64,000 nt of DNA from DAOPYU01 sp942493245 (GTDB lineage Bacteria > Sumerlaeota > Sumerlaeia > UBA8349), in NCBI GenBank assembly GCA_942493245.1, contig OW818685.1, positions 434,001-498,000 of the forward strand, read 5' to 3'. This document shows, piece after piece, positions 27,631 to 35,609 of the stretch (its first letter is position 1; each line of letters opens with the position of its first letter). The notes under the pieces were generated by a model. It saw only the letters and a list, made by a program, of their open reading frames with translations. It had not been told where the DNA came from and did not search any database. The position numbers were made by a program, and so were the translations under genes.

Positions 27631-27866
27631 ATGGGTTGCGGCACAGCTGGGCCGGGTTGATTCCGTCCTCCAGGGGCGCCCCTGTCTCACGGATTCGGTG
27701 CGTTCCATTCCCACTCAATGCGATTGCGTTCCTGATGTGTCCCTTGGGTCCCTGCCGGGAATCCCCTCCCCGCCTCTTCCTATTTAGAATCCCTTCGGTC
27801 GCGCGCGCCCTCTCCGAGCCTCCGCGTGAACATCCAACCCATTCCCCTGTGAAAGGCCCCCCTCTC

Positions 27867-28289
27867 ATGTACGCCACCCAGACCGATCTGCTCAACCGCC
27901 TCGACCTGCGCCACCTGGTCGAACTCGCCGACGACGATGGCGACGGGCAACCCGACCCCGCCGTGCTCGACGCCTGTATCGCCGACGCCGACAGCGTCAT
28001 TGACTCCTGCCTGCGCGCGCGTTACGTTGTCCCGCTTGCGCCCATTCCGCCGCTCCTGCGCAAACTGAGCGCCGACCTCGCCATCGCCAACCTCTTTGCG
28101 CGCCGCCGCGAGGCGGCCTCGCCCATGCACCACCAGCGCGCCCAGGCCGCCCGCGACCTCCTCCAGTCGCTCGCCAACGGAGAAATCCAACTCGCGGACG
28201 CCGGGCCGCTCACGCCAAACGCCCTCCCGCAAAGCACCTCCCTCGACCGCTCCCGCTCTTTCGCCCCCGAGACCCTCGATCCCTATTGA
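27867..28289 (+). CDS. Phage gp36-like protein (DUF1320), orphan
   Basis: 140 residues. The opening MYATQTDLLNRLDLRHLVELAD, then VLDACIADADSVIDSCLRARYVVPL and LRKLSADLAIANLFARR, fit the DUF1320 family, best known as gene product 36 of Mu-like phages, where it is a head-tail joining/structural component. The family length (about 130-145) is complete and the reading frame is intact. No other phage gene lies nearby: the neighbours are an anchored unknown and a Mut7-C protein. It is either a relic kept from a decayed prophage or a domesticated gene. No good ribosome binding site is visible (CCCCCCTCTC precedes the ATG). Confidence 0.75.
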   Translation: MYATQTDLLNRLDLRHLVELADDDGDGQPDPAVLDACIADADSVIDSCLRARYVVPLAPIPPLLRKLSADLAIANLFARRREAASPMHHQRAQAARDLLQSLANGEIQLADAGPLTPNALPQSTSLDRSRSFAPETLDPY

Positions 28290-28371
28290 ATCGAAGAACT
28301 CTGGACACACCCTCCCAAAGGTGCGAAACTATTCTCCATAGAGACAATCTGCCGGGAGGAACGGTTCGTTC

Positions 28372-28872
28372 ATGCGTTTCATTGCGGACAATACCGTCGG
28401 CAAACTGCGCCGGTGGCTGGGGCTGCTCGGCTACGACATCGTCTATGACCCGCGCTCGGCGTGCAAGATCGTGCGCGACCCCGCGGTCGTGGCCGGACAA
28501 TGGACCGTTCTGGGACGCTGTCCCTCCCTGGCGGATGAAAAAATCGGCGGTCTTCCTCCCGGGGAGGTGGCGCTCTTTTTCCCGGTCGAAAGTCCGGTCC
28601 TGACCGACCAGGTCCGCGAGGTCACCCACGCCTTTCCGCTCGATTTTTCCCGGACCCTCTTCTCGCGCTGCACCCTCTGCAACCAGCCGCTGGAAGGCCC
28701 GATGGCGCTCGACGCGCTTCCCCCTCCCGCCCGCGAGACGGTTCCCCCGCTCGTCGCGGACTGGCGCGATAGATATTTCTACTGCCCGGTCTGCCAGCGC
28801 GCCTACTGGGAAGGCACTCACACCGAGCGCATCCGGGAAGCGCTGCAAACCGACGTGGGGCTGGAACTCTGA
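28372..28872 (+). CDS. Mut7-C RNase-domain protein
   Basis: 166 residues. The N-terminal MRFIADNTVGKLRRWLGLLGYDIVYD is the PIN-like Mut7-C opening (family: FLxDxxLGKLARWLRLLGYDT), giving Asp6 as an acidic active-site residue. The C-terminal zinc ribbon is CTLCN...YFYCPVCQRAYWEGTH, in which WxGSH is the family norm and EGTH is seen here. The family is predicted to cleave RNA; substrate unknown. GGAGGAACGG precedes the ATG. An insertion-like middle (about 40-95) follows the first block. Its stop codon abuts, without a single base between, the stop of the convergent GT87 gene. Confidence 0.88.
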   Translation: MRFIADNTVGKLRRWLGLLGYDIVYDPRSACKIVRDPAVVAGQWTVLGRCPSLADEKIGGLPPGEVALFFPVESPVLTDQVREVTHAFPLDFSRTLFSRCTLCNQPLEGPMALDALPPPARETVPPLVADWRDRYFYCPVCQRAYWEGTHTERIREALQTDVGLEL

Positions 28873-30222
28873 TCAACCCGATGGAGAAGAAGAAACGCGC
28901 CGCGCCAGACGAAGGCCTCGGACGATATTCAACACCCACAGCGCCGCCAGCGCCACCAGCGCCATGTCGGGGAAGGAAAACCGGGGCGACACCGCCAGAT
29001 CGAGACAGACCCGCGTTCCGAAAATGATCCCCCAGAAAAACAGGGACATCCAAAAATAAACGTGTTCCCGTCCCCGGAAATACGTCAGAAAAAGCCAGAC
29101 GTATCCCGGCAGAAGATAACTGAAGTGCGCGAAGGTCGCGACCGGACAGACCAGCACCATCGTCATGAGGCCCAGCGTCACCGCATCCTGCCACACGCGC
29201 CGGTAATGGGCGCGCCCCAGCCAGAGAGCCGCCAGATAGATCAAACCGACCAGCAGCCCAAACACTTTTACCGCCGGACCGAAGACCGCCTTTGACTCAA
29301 GAAGAGGCGGATAGAAAATCTTTCCCACTATCAGCGCCACCGACGTCAGCGTCCCATTATACTCCAGGCCGATCGCGCTGAACTGTGGCATCAGGCGCGT
29401 GAACAGGTCCAGTTCGTACCGCCACCACCCCGTAGCCAGGAGCAACGCCCCATACCCGGCCAGCGTGGCGCCGCACACCGCCAGGGTACGCCGTTTCCCC
29501 GCGATCCAGAGCGCCGGAACCAACACAATGGGCAACACCTTGATCCCACAGAGCGCCGCCAGAATCACGCCAGCCCACGTTTCACGTCCCGACAGATACG
29601 CCATCCCGGTAGGGGCGGACCTTTGTGTCCGTCCAGCAGTTTCCGGCGTCTCGCGCCCGCGCAGGAGCGCCCCGCCCAGAAGCGTCACCAGAAACAGGTT
29701 CAATTGCTGAATGTTTCCCGGCACAAATTCCAGACAGGCGGGCGTAAACGTGGCCACCATCAGCGGCGCCATCAGCGGCCAGTACCGGTGAAGGTCCGCT
29801 TCCGAAACAAGCGGTGCGCCCCGCCCGTGGACCGGCATTCCCGAATCGGCGTCCGATCCATCCGCTTTCGGACGGTAATAGAAAACCAGCCACAATGTGG
29901 TCCCCACGAGCAACGCCATCTGAAACAGATCCCACGCCGTGTCGGCGACGGAGAGCGGCAACCGGGCGAACGGCACGCACCACAGAAGACCGAATATCGG
30001 GTAGGTCATGGGACCGGGGAGCGTTTCCTGATGCAAATAGGGATTTTCCCCGTTCAGGAGCATCCGCGCGGCTCCGTGATAAACCATAAAGTCTATCCCA
30101 TACGTGGGGAGACTCAGGATTGCGGACTTCGTCAGAAGAAAAAGAAAAGGCAGCCACGCCGCCACCCACAGGAAACGGCTGATCGGACGCGGGGAGGGTG
30201 TGTTCGGACTCTCGAAAGCCAT
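28873..30222 (-). CDS. GT87-family polyprenyl-sugar glycosyltransferase (DUF2029)
   Basis: 449 residues with about ten membrane segments. The first loop GIDFMVYHGAARMLLNGENPY followed by TYPIFGLLWCVPFARLP is the GT87 pattern (DxxVYxxAxxxLLxGxxPY...TYPP), where the Asp is catalytic. Such enzymes move mannose or other sugars from polyprenyl phosphate on the outer face of the membrane. ATG 30222 has AGGG upstream. A copy of the GTAGGGGCGGACC repeat (29609-29636) lies within the coding sequence and is read in frame as AGRTQRSAPTGMA, in a loop between membrane segments. The frame stays open, so the repeat seems to be tolerated. Confidence 0.85.
   Translation of the reverse strand: MAFESPNTPSPRPISRFLWVAAWLPFLFLLTKSAILSLPTYGIDFMVYHGAARMLLNGENPYLHQETLPGPMTYPIFGLLWCVPFARLPLSVADTAWDLFQMALLVGTTLWLVFYYRPKADGSDADSGMPVHGRGAPLVSEADLHRYWPLMAPLMVATFTPACLEFVPGNIQQLNLFLVTLLGGALLRGRETPETAGRTQRSAPTGMAYLSGRETWAGVILAALCGIKVLPIVLVPALWIAGKRRTLAVCGATLAGYGALLLATGWWRYELDLFTRLMPQFSAIGLEYNGTLTSVALIVGKIFYPPLLESKAVFGPAVKVFGLLVGLIYLAALWLGRAHYRRVWQDAVTLGLMTMVLVCPVATFAHFSYLLPGYVWLFLTYFRGREHVYFWMSLFFWGIIFGTRVCLDLAVSPRFSFPDMALVALAALWVLNIVRGLRLARRVSSSPSG
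29609..29636. repeat. GTAGGGGCGGACC repeat inside the GT87 coding sequence
   Basis: GTAGGGGCGGACCTTTGTGT then CCGTCCAG, two or three changes from the intergenic copies. It lies within an open reading frame of a convincing enzyme. Confidence 0.75.
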
Positions 30223-30386
30223 CGGAAACCCTGAAGACAAGAACTGTAACGAATAGTGCCACACGCGAATCACACAAGAGAGCGCAACGAAACGGCAGGA
30301 AGTGGAGGCGGAGAAGGTTTCTGCTTCTTCCGCTTTTTCCGGGGTTCCGTTTCCCGGTGGCGCTTCTTCCGCTTTGAATCTGCGGG

Positions 30387-30779
30387 TCAGGGCATCCGCT
30401 TCAATTCCTCGACGTCCATATCCAGCGCGTCGGCGTAGGCTTCGAGTTCTTTTTCCCCGATTCCTTGAAACCCTTCCACTGTGAGGCGCTTGAGTACTTT
30501 GCGCCGCGGCAGGCCGCTGTACTGCGCAAGCAGCGTCTCGTCCATCTGGCGCCGGTGCATGTGGTAGGCCAACGGACTGGCCTTCCCCGCCAGCACCTCC
30601 TGGCGCGCGGCCTCGATGCGCCGCTCGACGAGCTGCCACGCCAACTGGTTGGCCACATTCATCGGCTCGGAACCCGCGCTGGGGATCGTCACATACCGAT
30701 CCTTCTCATCCACGGCGTAGTGGAGTTTCTTCCACGGTCCGAGCAAACCGGCGTCCTGGGGCACTTCGTCCTTGCGCAT
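30387..30779 (-). CDS. Small protein with helix-turn-helix-like C terminus
   Basis: 130 residues. The N-terminal half (GPWKKLHYAVDEKDRYVTIPSAGSEP) is followed by a helical region. The last 50 residues (LLAQYSGLPRRKVLKRLTVEGFQGIGEKELEAYADALDMDVEEL) read like a lambda-repressor-type helix-turn-helix in which the final helix contains the ADALDM/VEEL pattern common in XRE domains. Function is unknown; a DNA-binding or adaptor role is inferred. GAAGGGGA lies upstream of the ATG. It is the last gene of the five-gene operon, 25 bp behind the KAS III-like gene, suggesting regulation of, or partnership with, that enzyme. Confidence 0.65.
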   Translation of the reverse strand: MRKDEVPQDAGLLGPWKKLHYAVDEKDRYVTIPSAGSEPMNVANQLAWQLVERRIEAARQEVLAGKASPLAYHMHRRQMDETLLAQYSGLPRRKVLKRLTVEGFQGIGEKELEAYADALDMDVEELKRMP

Positions 30780-30804
30780 CGTTTATCGTCCCCTTCACAC
30801 CGGG

Positions 30805-31953
30805 TCACACCGCCGTCAGGTACACAAAGGCGGATGAAAACCGCCCGCTCTCCGGGATGAAACAAAGCACCCGCTGTCCCTTCTCGATCAGCGCGGAACA
30901 CCGGAACTCGTCGAGCATGATGTACATCGCCGCCGAACCCGTGTTCCCCTTCGTATCGAGATTTGTGAACCACTTTTCGAAGGGAATCGAAAACCCGATG
31001 CGTTCCAGCCCGTCAAACACCCGCTGGCGGAAATACAACGAAGAGTAGTGCGGCAGAAACCAATCCACCTGATCGGGCCGCAGCGCATGCCGGGCGGCGG
31101 CGCGCTCGAGCGCCCGTTCGACGGTGGTGCGAATCACCTGATTGTTGAGGAGGCGCACGTCCTGTTTGACGGCGAAACACCCCGCCGCCACCGCTTCCTC
31201 GAGCGATCCGAACTCGCGCCACCCCTGAAGCGATCCATCTGGACGCTTGACCGCCCCGGCGTACATACAGGCGTCGAGTTCATGCGCGAAGGAGACGATC
31301 TCAATCCACTCGACCCGCAGGCAGATCGTGTCGGGTCGGGGCGCAGGTTCCACCAGCACGGCGCCAGCCCCGTCCGAAAGCATCCAGCGCAGAAAATCCG
31401 TCTCGAACGCAAGAGTCGGGTCGCGTTCGAGTTCCTCGGCGCGCAAGGCGGCCTGGCTGGCGTGGAAGGAGGAGAGGAAATAGGTTGAGGCGGCTTCCGA
31501 GCCGGTTGCCACCGCATTATGCACCTGCCCCGAGGCCACGTTCAGGGCGGCGTACTTGAGCGCCGCCATGCCGGAGACACAAATCCCGGCCATTGAGACC
31601 GTTTCGCAGGGCGCCTGGCCCAGTTCGCCGTGAACCATCGAAGCGTGTCCCGGCATCGTCTGATCGGGCGATGACGTTCCACAACAAAGACACTCGATTT
31701 CGGCGGGCGAGAAAGAAGGAGAAGGTTTCAACCGCCGCACCGCCTCAGCGGCCAGTTGGGCGTTGGTGTGGGTGATCGCGTGGGTCTGCGGGTCCAGCGC
31801 GTAGTAGCGGGTCCGAATGCCATTGTTGCGCAGAATCATCTTGCGCGTGCGCGACGGCACCCCCTGGACCCGTCCCAGGATCGGTTCCATCTCGTCGTTA
31901 TCCACAGGATCGTTTGGAAGAAAAGAAGACGTGTCTGTGATGTATGCCTGCAT
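30805..31953 (-). CDS. 3-oxoacyl-ACP synthase III-like condensing enzyme
   Basis: 382 residues with the thiolase fold of KAS III/FabH relatives. Catalytic Cys125 lies in SMAGICVSGMAAL, the His in WFLPHYSS and the Asn in NLDTKGNTGSAAMY, so the Cys-His-Asn triad is complete. FabH itself is about 320 residues and has a different context, so this is more likely a specialised condensing enzyme of secondary or lipid metabolism than the housekeeping enzyme. It is 11 bp downstream of a radical SAM gene in a tight operon. Substrate and product cannot be told from sequence. No acyl carrier protein gene is adjacent. Confidence 0.85.
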   Translation of the reverse strand: MQAYITDTSSFLPNDPVDNDEMEPILGRVQGVPSRTRKMILRNNGIRTRYYALDPQTHAITHTNAQLAAEAVRRLKPSPSFSPAEIECLCCGTSSPDQTMPGHASMVHGELGQAPCETVSMAGICVSGMAALKYAALNVASGQVHNAVATGSEAASTYFLSSFHASQAALRAEELERDPTLAFETDFLRWMLSDGAGAVLVEPAPRPDTICLRVEWIEIVSFAHELDACMYAGAVKRPDGSLQGWREFGSLEEAVAAGCFAVKQDVRLLNNQVIRTTVERALERAAARHALRPDQVDWFLPHYSSLYFRQRVFDGLERIGFSIPFEKWFTNLDTKGNTGSAAMYIMLDEFRCSALIEKGQRVLCFIPESGRFSSAFVYLTAV

Positions 31954-31964
31954 GCGGGATCTAT

Positions 31965-33287
31965 CTAATCTTTGTCTGGATTACTGGGCAAACGCTTGTG
32001 GAACTCAGTCATCATGTCCGCAAAAAGCGCGTAAAATTCCGCTTCGGGCAACCGGGTGCGCGTCACGGCGTTGGTCAGAGTATAGTAATCCAGATCGGCG
32101 ATCACAATGTCTTTCTGCATCCGCGCATGGAGCGGGGTACCCGGCAGGGGGGTCAAAATCGTCGGGATCGGCAGTTCGATGGCCTGCTCGCGCACAAACC
32201 GCCGCAACGCCGCAAAGTCCGATTCGTCATAGTCGGGCGAGACGATGAAATCTCCCACAATCGAAATGCCCAAGCCGTGCAAAATCTCAATCGCCTGAAG
32301 GTGCTGATGAACTCCCGATCCTTTTTCCATCACTTCGAGCCGGTCGTCGAGGATTTCCTCGAACCCGATGACCACCGAATGCAACCCCACCTCTTTCCAG
32401 CGCCGGAAAAGATCGGGCTGCCGCACCACCGTGTCGGAACGCACGTCGGCGAAGAACTGCTTCCGAATGCCCGCCTGAGCGATCGCCTCGGCCAGTTCGG
32501 AGGCCAGACTCGGCTGGCCGAAGGTGTTGGCGTCCACGAGACGGATCACGGGCGTCTCGGCCAGGAGTTGGATGTCGCGTATCACGGACGCGGCAGAATG
32601 CGTCAGATAGCGGTGACCCGTCAGCGGCCCGATCGAACAGAACGCGCACCGGTAGGGACATCCGTACGCCGTCACCACAAATCCCATGTCGAGATTCAGG
32701 TGGCGCAACGCGTATTCGGGCCGATTCTGCGCCACCAGGTCGTACCGGGGCGCGCGGTCCTCAACCAGATCGGAGGGACCGAACCGCCTCGGCGTAAACG
32801 AATACGTCCCCGAAACTCCGCGAGACGCAATCCCCGCCACAGTCCCCGGATCCCCCCCTGTTTCAAGCGCCAGAACCAGTTCCCGCAGACTGGCTTTCCC
32901 CAACCCCACCGCCACGAAATCCATTTCGGGCTGGTAGAAGAACGCGGGATCGTTGCTGGCGTGGACCCCGCCCACAATCGTCCGCGTCTGAGGCCGCACC
33001 GCCTTGGCCCGGCGCGCCAACGCCAGAACGGTGTTGGCTTCGCACGTCATCGCCGTGAACCCGATCAGGTCTGACTCAAATCCCTCCACAACCGATTCAA
33101 ACGTGGCCGGGTCCACCACCTTCAGGTCCAGAATTTGAATTTCGTGTTCGGGCAGGTTCCCTGCCAGCGTTTCCAGAGCCAGTGGTTCGCCCCGGAAAAT
33201 CTGCTTGATCGAGGTGATCCCGTACTGTTCTTCCGGGATGCTGCGTCCGCTGTTGGGAGGATTGACCAGAAGAATGCGCACGCTCAC
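31965..33287 (-). CDS. B12-binding-type radical SAM protein
   Basis: 440 residues. Residues 1-175 form a cobalamin-binding-like Rossmann domain (RILLVNPP, then GFTAMTCEANTVLALARRAK and TIVGGVHAS). The radical SAM domain follows with CPYRCAFC (Cys210, 214, 217) and TPLPGTPLHARM near the end. Such enzymes methylate or rearrange unactivated carbons. It starts at a GTG that overlaps the stop of the upstream lipoprotein gene (GTGA) and ends 11 bp before the KAS III-like gene, so the two enzymes probably act on the same small molecule or lipid. Target unknown. Confidence 0.88.
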   Translation of the reverse strand: MSVRILLVNPPNSGRSIPEEQYGITSIKQIFRGEPLALETLAGNLPEHEIQILDLKVVDPATFESVVEGFESDLIGFTAMTCEANTVLALARRAKAVRPQTRTIVGGVHASNDPAFFYQPEMDFVAVGLGKASLRELVLALETGGDPGTVAGIASRGVSGTYSFTPRRFGPSDLVEDRAPRYDLVAQNRPEYALRHLNLDMGFVVTAYGCPYRCAFCSIGPLTGHRYLTHSAASVIRDIQLLAETPVIRLVDANTFGQPSLASELAEAIAQAGIRKQFFADVRSDTVVRQPDLFRRWKEVGLHSVVIGFEEILDDRLEVMEKGSGVHQHLQAIEILHGLGISIVGDFIVSPDYDESDFAALRRFVREQAIELPIPTILTPLPGTPLHARMQKDIVIADLDYYTLTNAVTRTRLPEAEFYALFADMMTEFHKRLPSNPDKD

Positions 33288-33850
33288 GGCTCCAGAGGCA
33301 GAAAGTACCGCATCTTGAGTTCGATGCGTTGATCGGACTGGTTGAGATCAAACCGAGCCTGCTCGAACGACGGCGGCCCCAGAACCCCCACTGTGTCGTT
33401 CGAGACACAGAACCCTTCCCGGGGAATTCCTATGGCAGAAACGTCGAGCGCGCCGTTTACCGTTTCGTCGTGCATGATCGCAACCGCGCAGACTCCCGCC
33501 GGAATCTCGCGGAAAACCAGCGTGGCCTCCCCGTTCCGAATTGGCGCTTCGACCAGCCTGAACGCTTTCTCTTTCTCGCTCGGGAACCCGTCCTCATCCC
33601 TGAAAAGCGCGGCGCGAGCGAATCCCTTATCGTTCCGAAAGCCGTGGATCTGGACAGTGAGAGTGGAAAGCGTCTTCTGATTGTCCGGGAGGGGTCCTTT
33701 TTTTCGGGACACCCCACCCGAGGCCCCCGAAAGATCTGGCTGAGCGGCCCGATTCCCGGCGCAGGAACAGAAAAGCAATGCGACCAAAACCCATCCTTTC
33801 AGAAACCAACGGACGCGGATTACAATAGACACATTCAAAATCCTTTTCAT
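33284..33850 (-). CDS. DUF2141-domain lipoprotein
   Basis: About 188 residues. The signal peptide ends LVALLFCSC, a plausible lipobox, so the protein is probably a lipoprotein facing the periplasm. The DUF2141 domain follows, with LTVQIHGFRNDKGFARAALF, a GEATLVFREIPAGVCAVAIMHD block (family: F..lp.G.YAia..HDeN.NG.ld) and GIPREGFCVSND. Function of the family is unknown. The start is ambiguous: ATG 33850, or GTG 33832, which has AAGGA at better spacing. The stop overlaps the GTG of the radical SAM gene. Confidence 0.82.
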   Translation of the reverse strand: MKRILNVSIVIRVRWFLKGWVLVALLFCSCAGNRAAQPDLSGASGGVSRKKGPLPDNQKTLSTLTVQIHGFRNDKGFARAALFRDEDGFPSEKEKAFRLVEAPIRNGEATLVFREIPAGVCAVAIMHDETVNGALDVSAIGIPREGFCVSNDTVGVLGPPSFEQARFDLNQSDQRIELKMRYFLPLEP

Positions 33851-33866
33851 TCTCCATAATTCCCCA

Positions 33867-35468
33867 TCACGCCACCGGCGCCGCATGGCGAACCCGGATG
33901 GCGCTCGAACACTTCGGACACCGGACCTGCGGCGCGCCGAAACCGGGGGACAGGCTGATGTTGTGACCGCACCGGCACTGAAACGTCATCCACTTCGCAT
34001 CGTCGTGCGTGATTTCCAGAGGCGGAGCCTGTTTCGCCTGCGCCTGCGCCGGAATCGGAATCGGCGGAGGGGTTCCGCCCGTTTGAGGCGACGAAATCGC
34101 TTCGGCCACCTGTTGCGCGGCGGCCAGCTGCGCCACGGGAACCGTCACCTCGCGATGGCACCGCGGACACGCCAGGTGGTCCTGTTTGAAACCCGCGGGC
34201 AACTTGATCCGCAATCCGCAGACACACCCCAGGAACAGGTAGTCGTTCGCTTTGCGCAACAGGTCGGTCGCCTGACGCATCTGGTCCCGATGCGAAATCT
34301 TCGGCTCCGACGCGGCTTCCCTGACATCGAGTGGGCGATCGCCCGCCAGAGCCGACGCCGGCAACGCGTCGCTCCCGCCTCCCACCCGCTGCCACGCCGT
34401 CTGGTAGGCTCCATACGAAACGGCTCCGCCGATGGAACGCAGAATCTGAATGCGCTCGTCAATGGGCGGATGCGTACTCGTCAGGCCGGAGAAAAAGGAA
34501 CGCTTCTCCTTGAACGGATTGTCAATGTACATCGGCGCCGTGACCTTGTTGACGTTGGTCATGGGATGCTGGTCCCCCGCGATGGCTTGCAGGGCCGACG
34601 CCAACCCCTCCGGGTACCGCGTGAGCACGACCGCCGACGCGTCGGCCAGAAACTCGCGCCGCCGCGAACTGGCGAAATAGATCACCTGGGCCAGAAACGG
34701 CGCGACAATCGAAAACACCAGCGCGACCAGAAACAGAACGAGTTGCATCTGCCCGTTTCCTTCCGACGAGCGCCCGCGGCGGTGTCCCCCCGTGTAGAAA
34801 ACACCGCGCAGAAAAAAATCGGAAATCAACACGATCGAACCCACCATGACCCCGATCAGCGTCATGAACAGGATATCGCGATTCAGAATATGCGACATCT
34901 CGTGCGCGACGACACCCTGAAGTTGATCGCGATTGAGCCGTCCCAGAAGTCCCGACGTGACCGCTATCGTGGCATGTTCCGGGCTGCGTCCGGTGGCGAA
35001 CGCGTTGAGCGACTGATCCTCGATGATACAAACCCGGGGCGGCGTGGAAAGCCCCGCCGCGATGGCCATTTCCTCGACCACATTGAACAACTGGGGGTGG
35101 TCCTGTTTCTCGATCGGGCGCGCCCGGTTCGACGCCAGCAGAATCGAGTCCCCCTGGAAATAAGCCGTCAGCGTCATGAAAAACCAGATCACCGCGGCCA
35201 CCACCATTCCGATGAACCCGCCGGTCAAATTCAACGCGCCCGTTGGATTCAATATCGAGTCCTGCCGAACCGGAGAAACACCCGGTTCCGCCTCAGCCTT
35301 CGGATAAGAAGTGCGGACGGAACTGTTCGAAGAGTGGCGCGCATGCGGTTGCGTGGAATAATTAGAAATGGCCAATCCGATGACAAAACCCAGCGCCAGC
35401 AACACCAGCGCCATGACAAACATCAAGACAATGGATTTCCGTTTGTTGGATCGAATGGCTTCCCACAT
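33867..35468 (-). CDS. HtpX-like M48 membrane metalloprotease with C-terminal zinc ribbons
   Basis: About 533 residues. Two N-terminal membrane segments (about 13-35 and 85-105), then the M48 protease domain with zinc motif HEMSH at 189-193 and the third ligand in REFLADASAV. The longer-than-usual C-terminal region carries two cytosol-type zinc ribbons, each CxCG...CPxC (CVCGLRIKLPAGF...CPRC and CRCGHNISLSPGF...CPKC), the halves being clear duplicates separated by a Pro-rich linker. HtpX family members clear damaged membrane proteins. It is the first gene of the five-gene operon. Start ATG 35468 is preferred over TTG 35477; GAGAGGGA is upstream. Confidence 0.9.
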   Translation of the reverse strand: MWEAIRSNKRKSIVLMFVMALVLLALGFVIGLAISNYSTQPHARHSSNSSVRTSYPKAEAEPGVSPVRQDSILNPTGALNLTGGFIGMVVAAVIWFFMTLTAYFQGDSILLASNRARPIEKQDHPQLFNVVEEMAIAAGLSTPPRVCIIEDQSLNAFATGRSPEHATIAVTSGLLGRLNRDQLQGVVAHEMSHILNRDILFMTLIGVMVGSIVLISDFFLRGVFYTGGHRRGRSSEGNGQMQLVLFLVALVFSIVAPFLAQVIYFASSRRREFLADASAVVLTRYPEGLASALQAIAGDQHPMTNVNKVTAPMYIDNPFKEKRSFFSGLTSTHPPIDERIQILRSIGGAVSYGAYQTAWQRVGGGSDALPASALAGDRPLDVREAASEPKISHRDQMRQATDLLRKANDYLFLGCVCGLRIKLPAGFKQDHLACPRCHREVTVPVAQLAAAQQVAEAISSPQTGGTPPPIPIPAQAQAKQAPPLEITHDDAKWMTFQCRCGHNISLSPGFGAPQVRCPKCSSAIRVRHAAPVA

Positions 35469-35609
35469 GGGCAACAATCCCTCTCACGTATCGGTGGAAA
35501 AAGCACCTCGGCGCGCATCATTCCGCGCGGTTTGACCATAACACCTCACCCGTCCGCGTTCCAAGCGAAATGGAATTTCCAAGACTGAACCAAGAGAAAA
35601 AACGAAACC

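Larger units (their letters stand above)
27032..27866. other. Gene-free region with several repeats
   Basis: About 835 bp between divergent genes. It contains parts of a CGCAGAATCTACGC-type repeat (27335-27360), a long hairpin (27392-27455) and a GTAGGGGCGGACC repeat (27603-27630). No gene with a ribosome binding site is seen. Confidence 0.6.

Noticed and set aside
27867..30222. Prophage region
   Set aside because: Only one phage-type gene (gp36-like) is present; neighbours are cellular genes.
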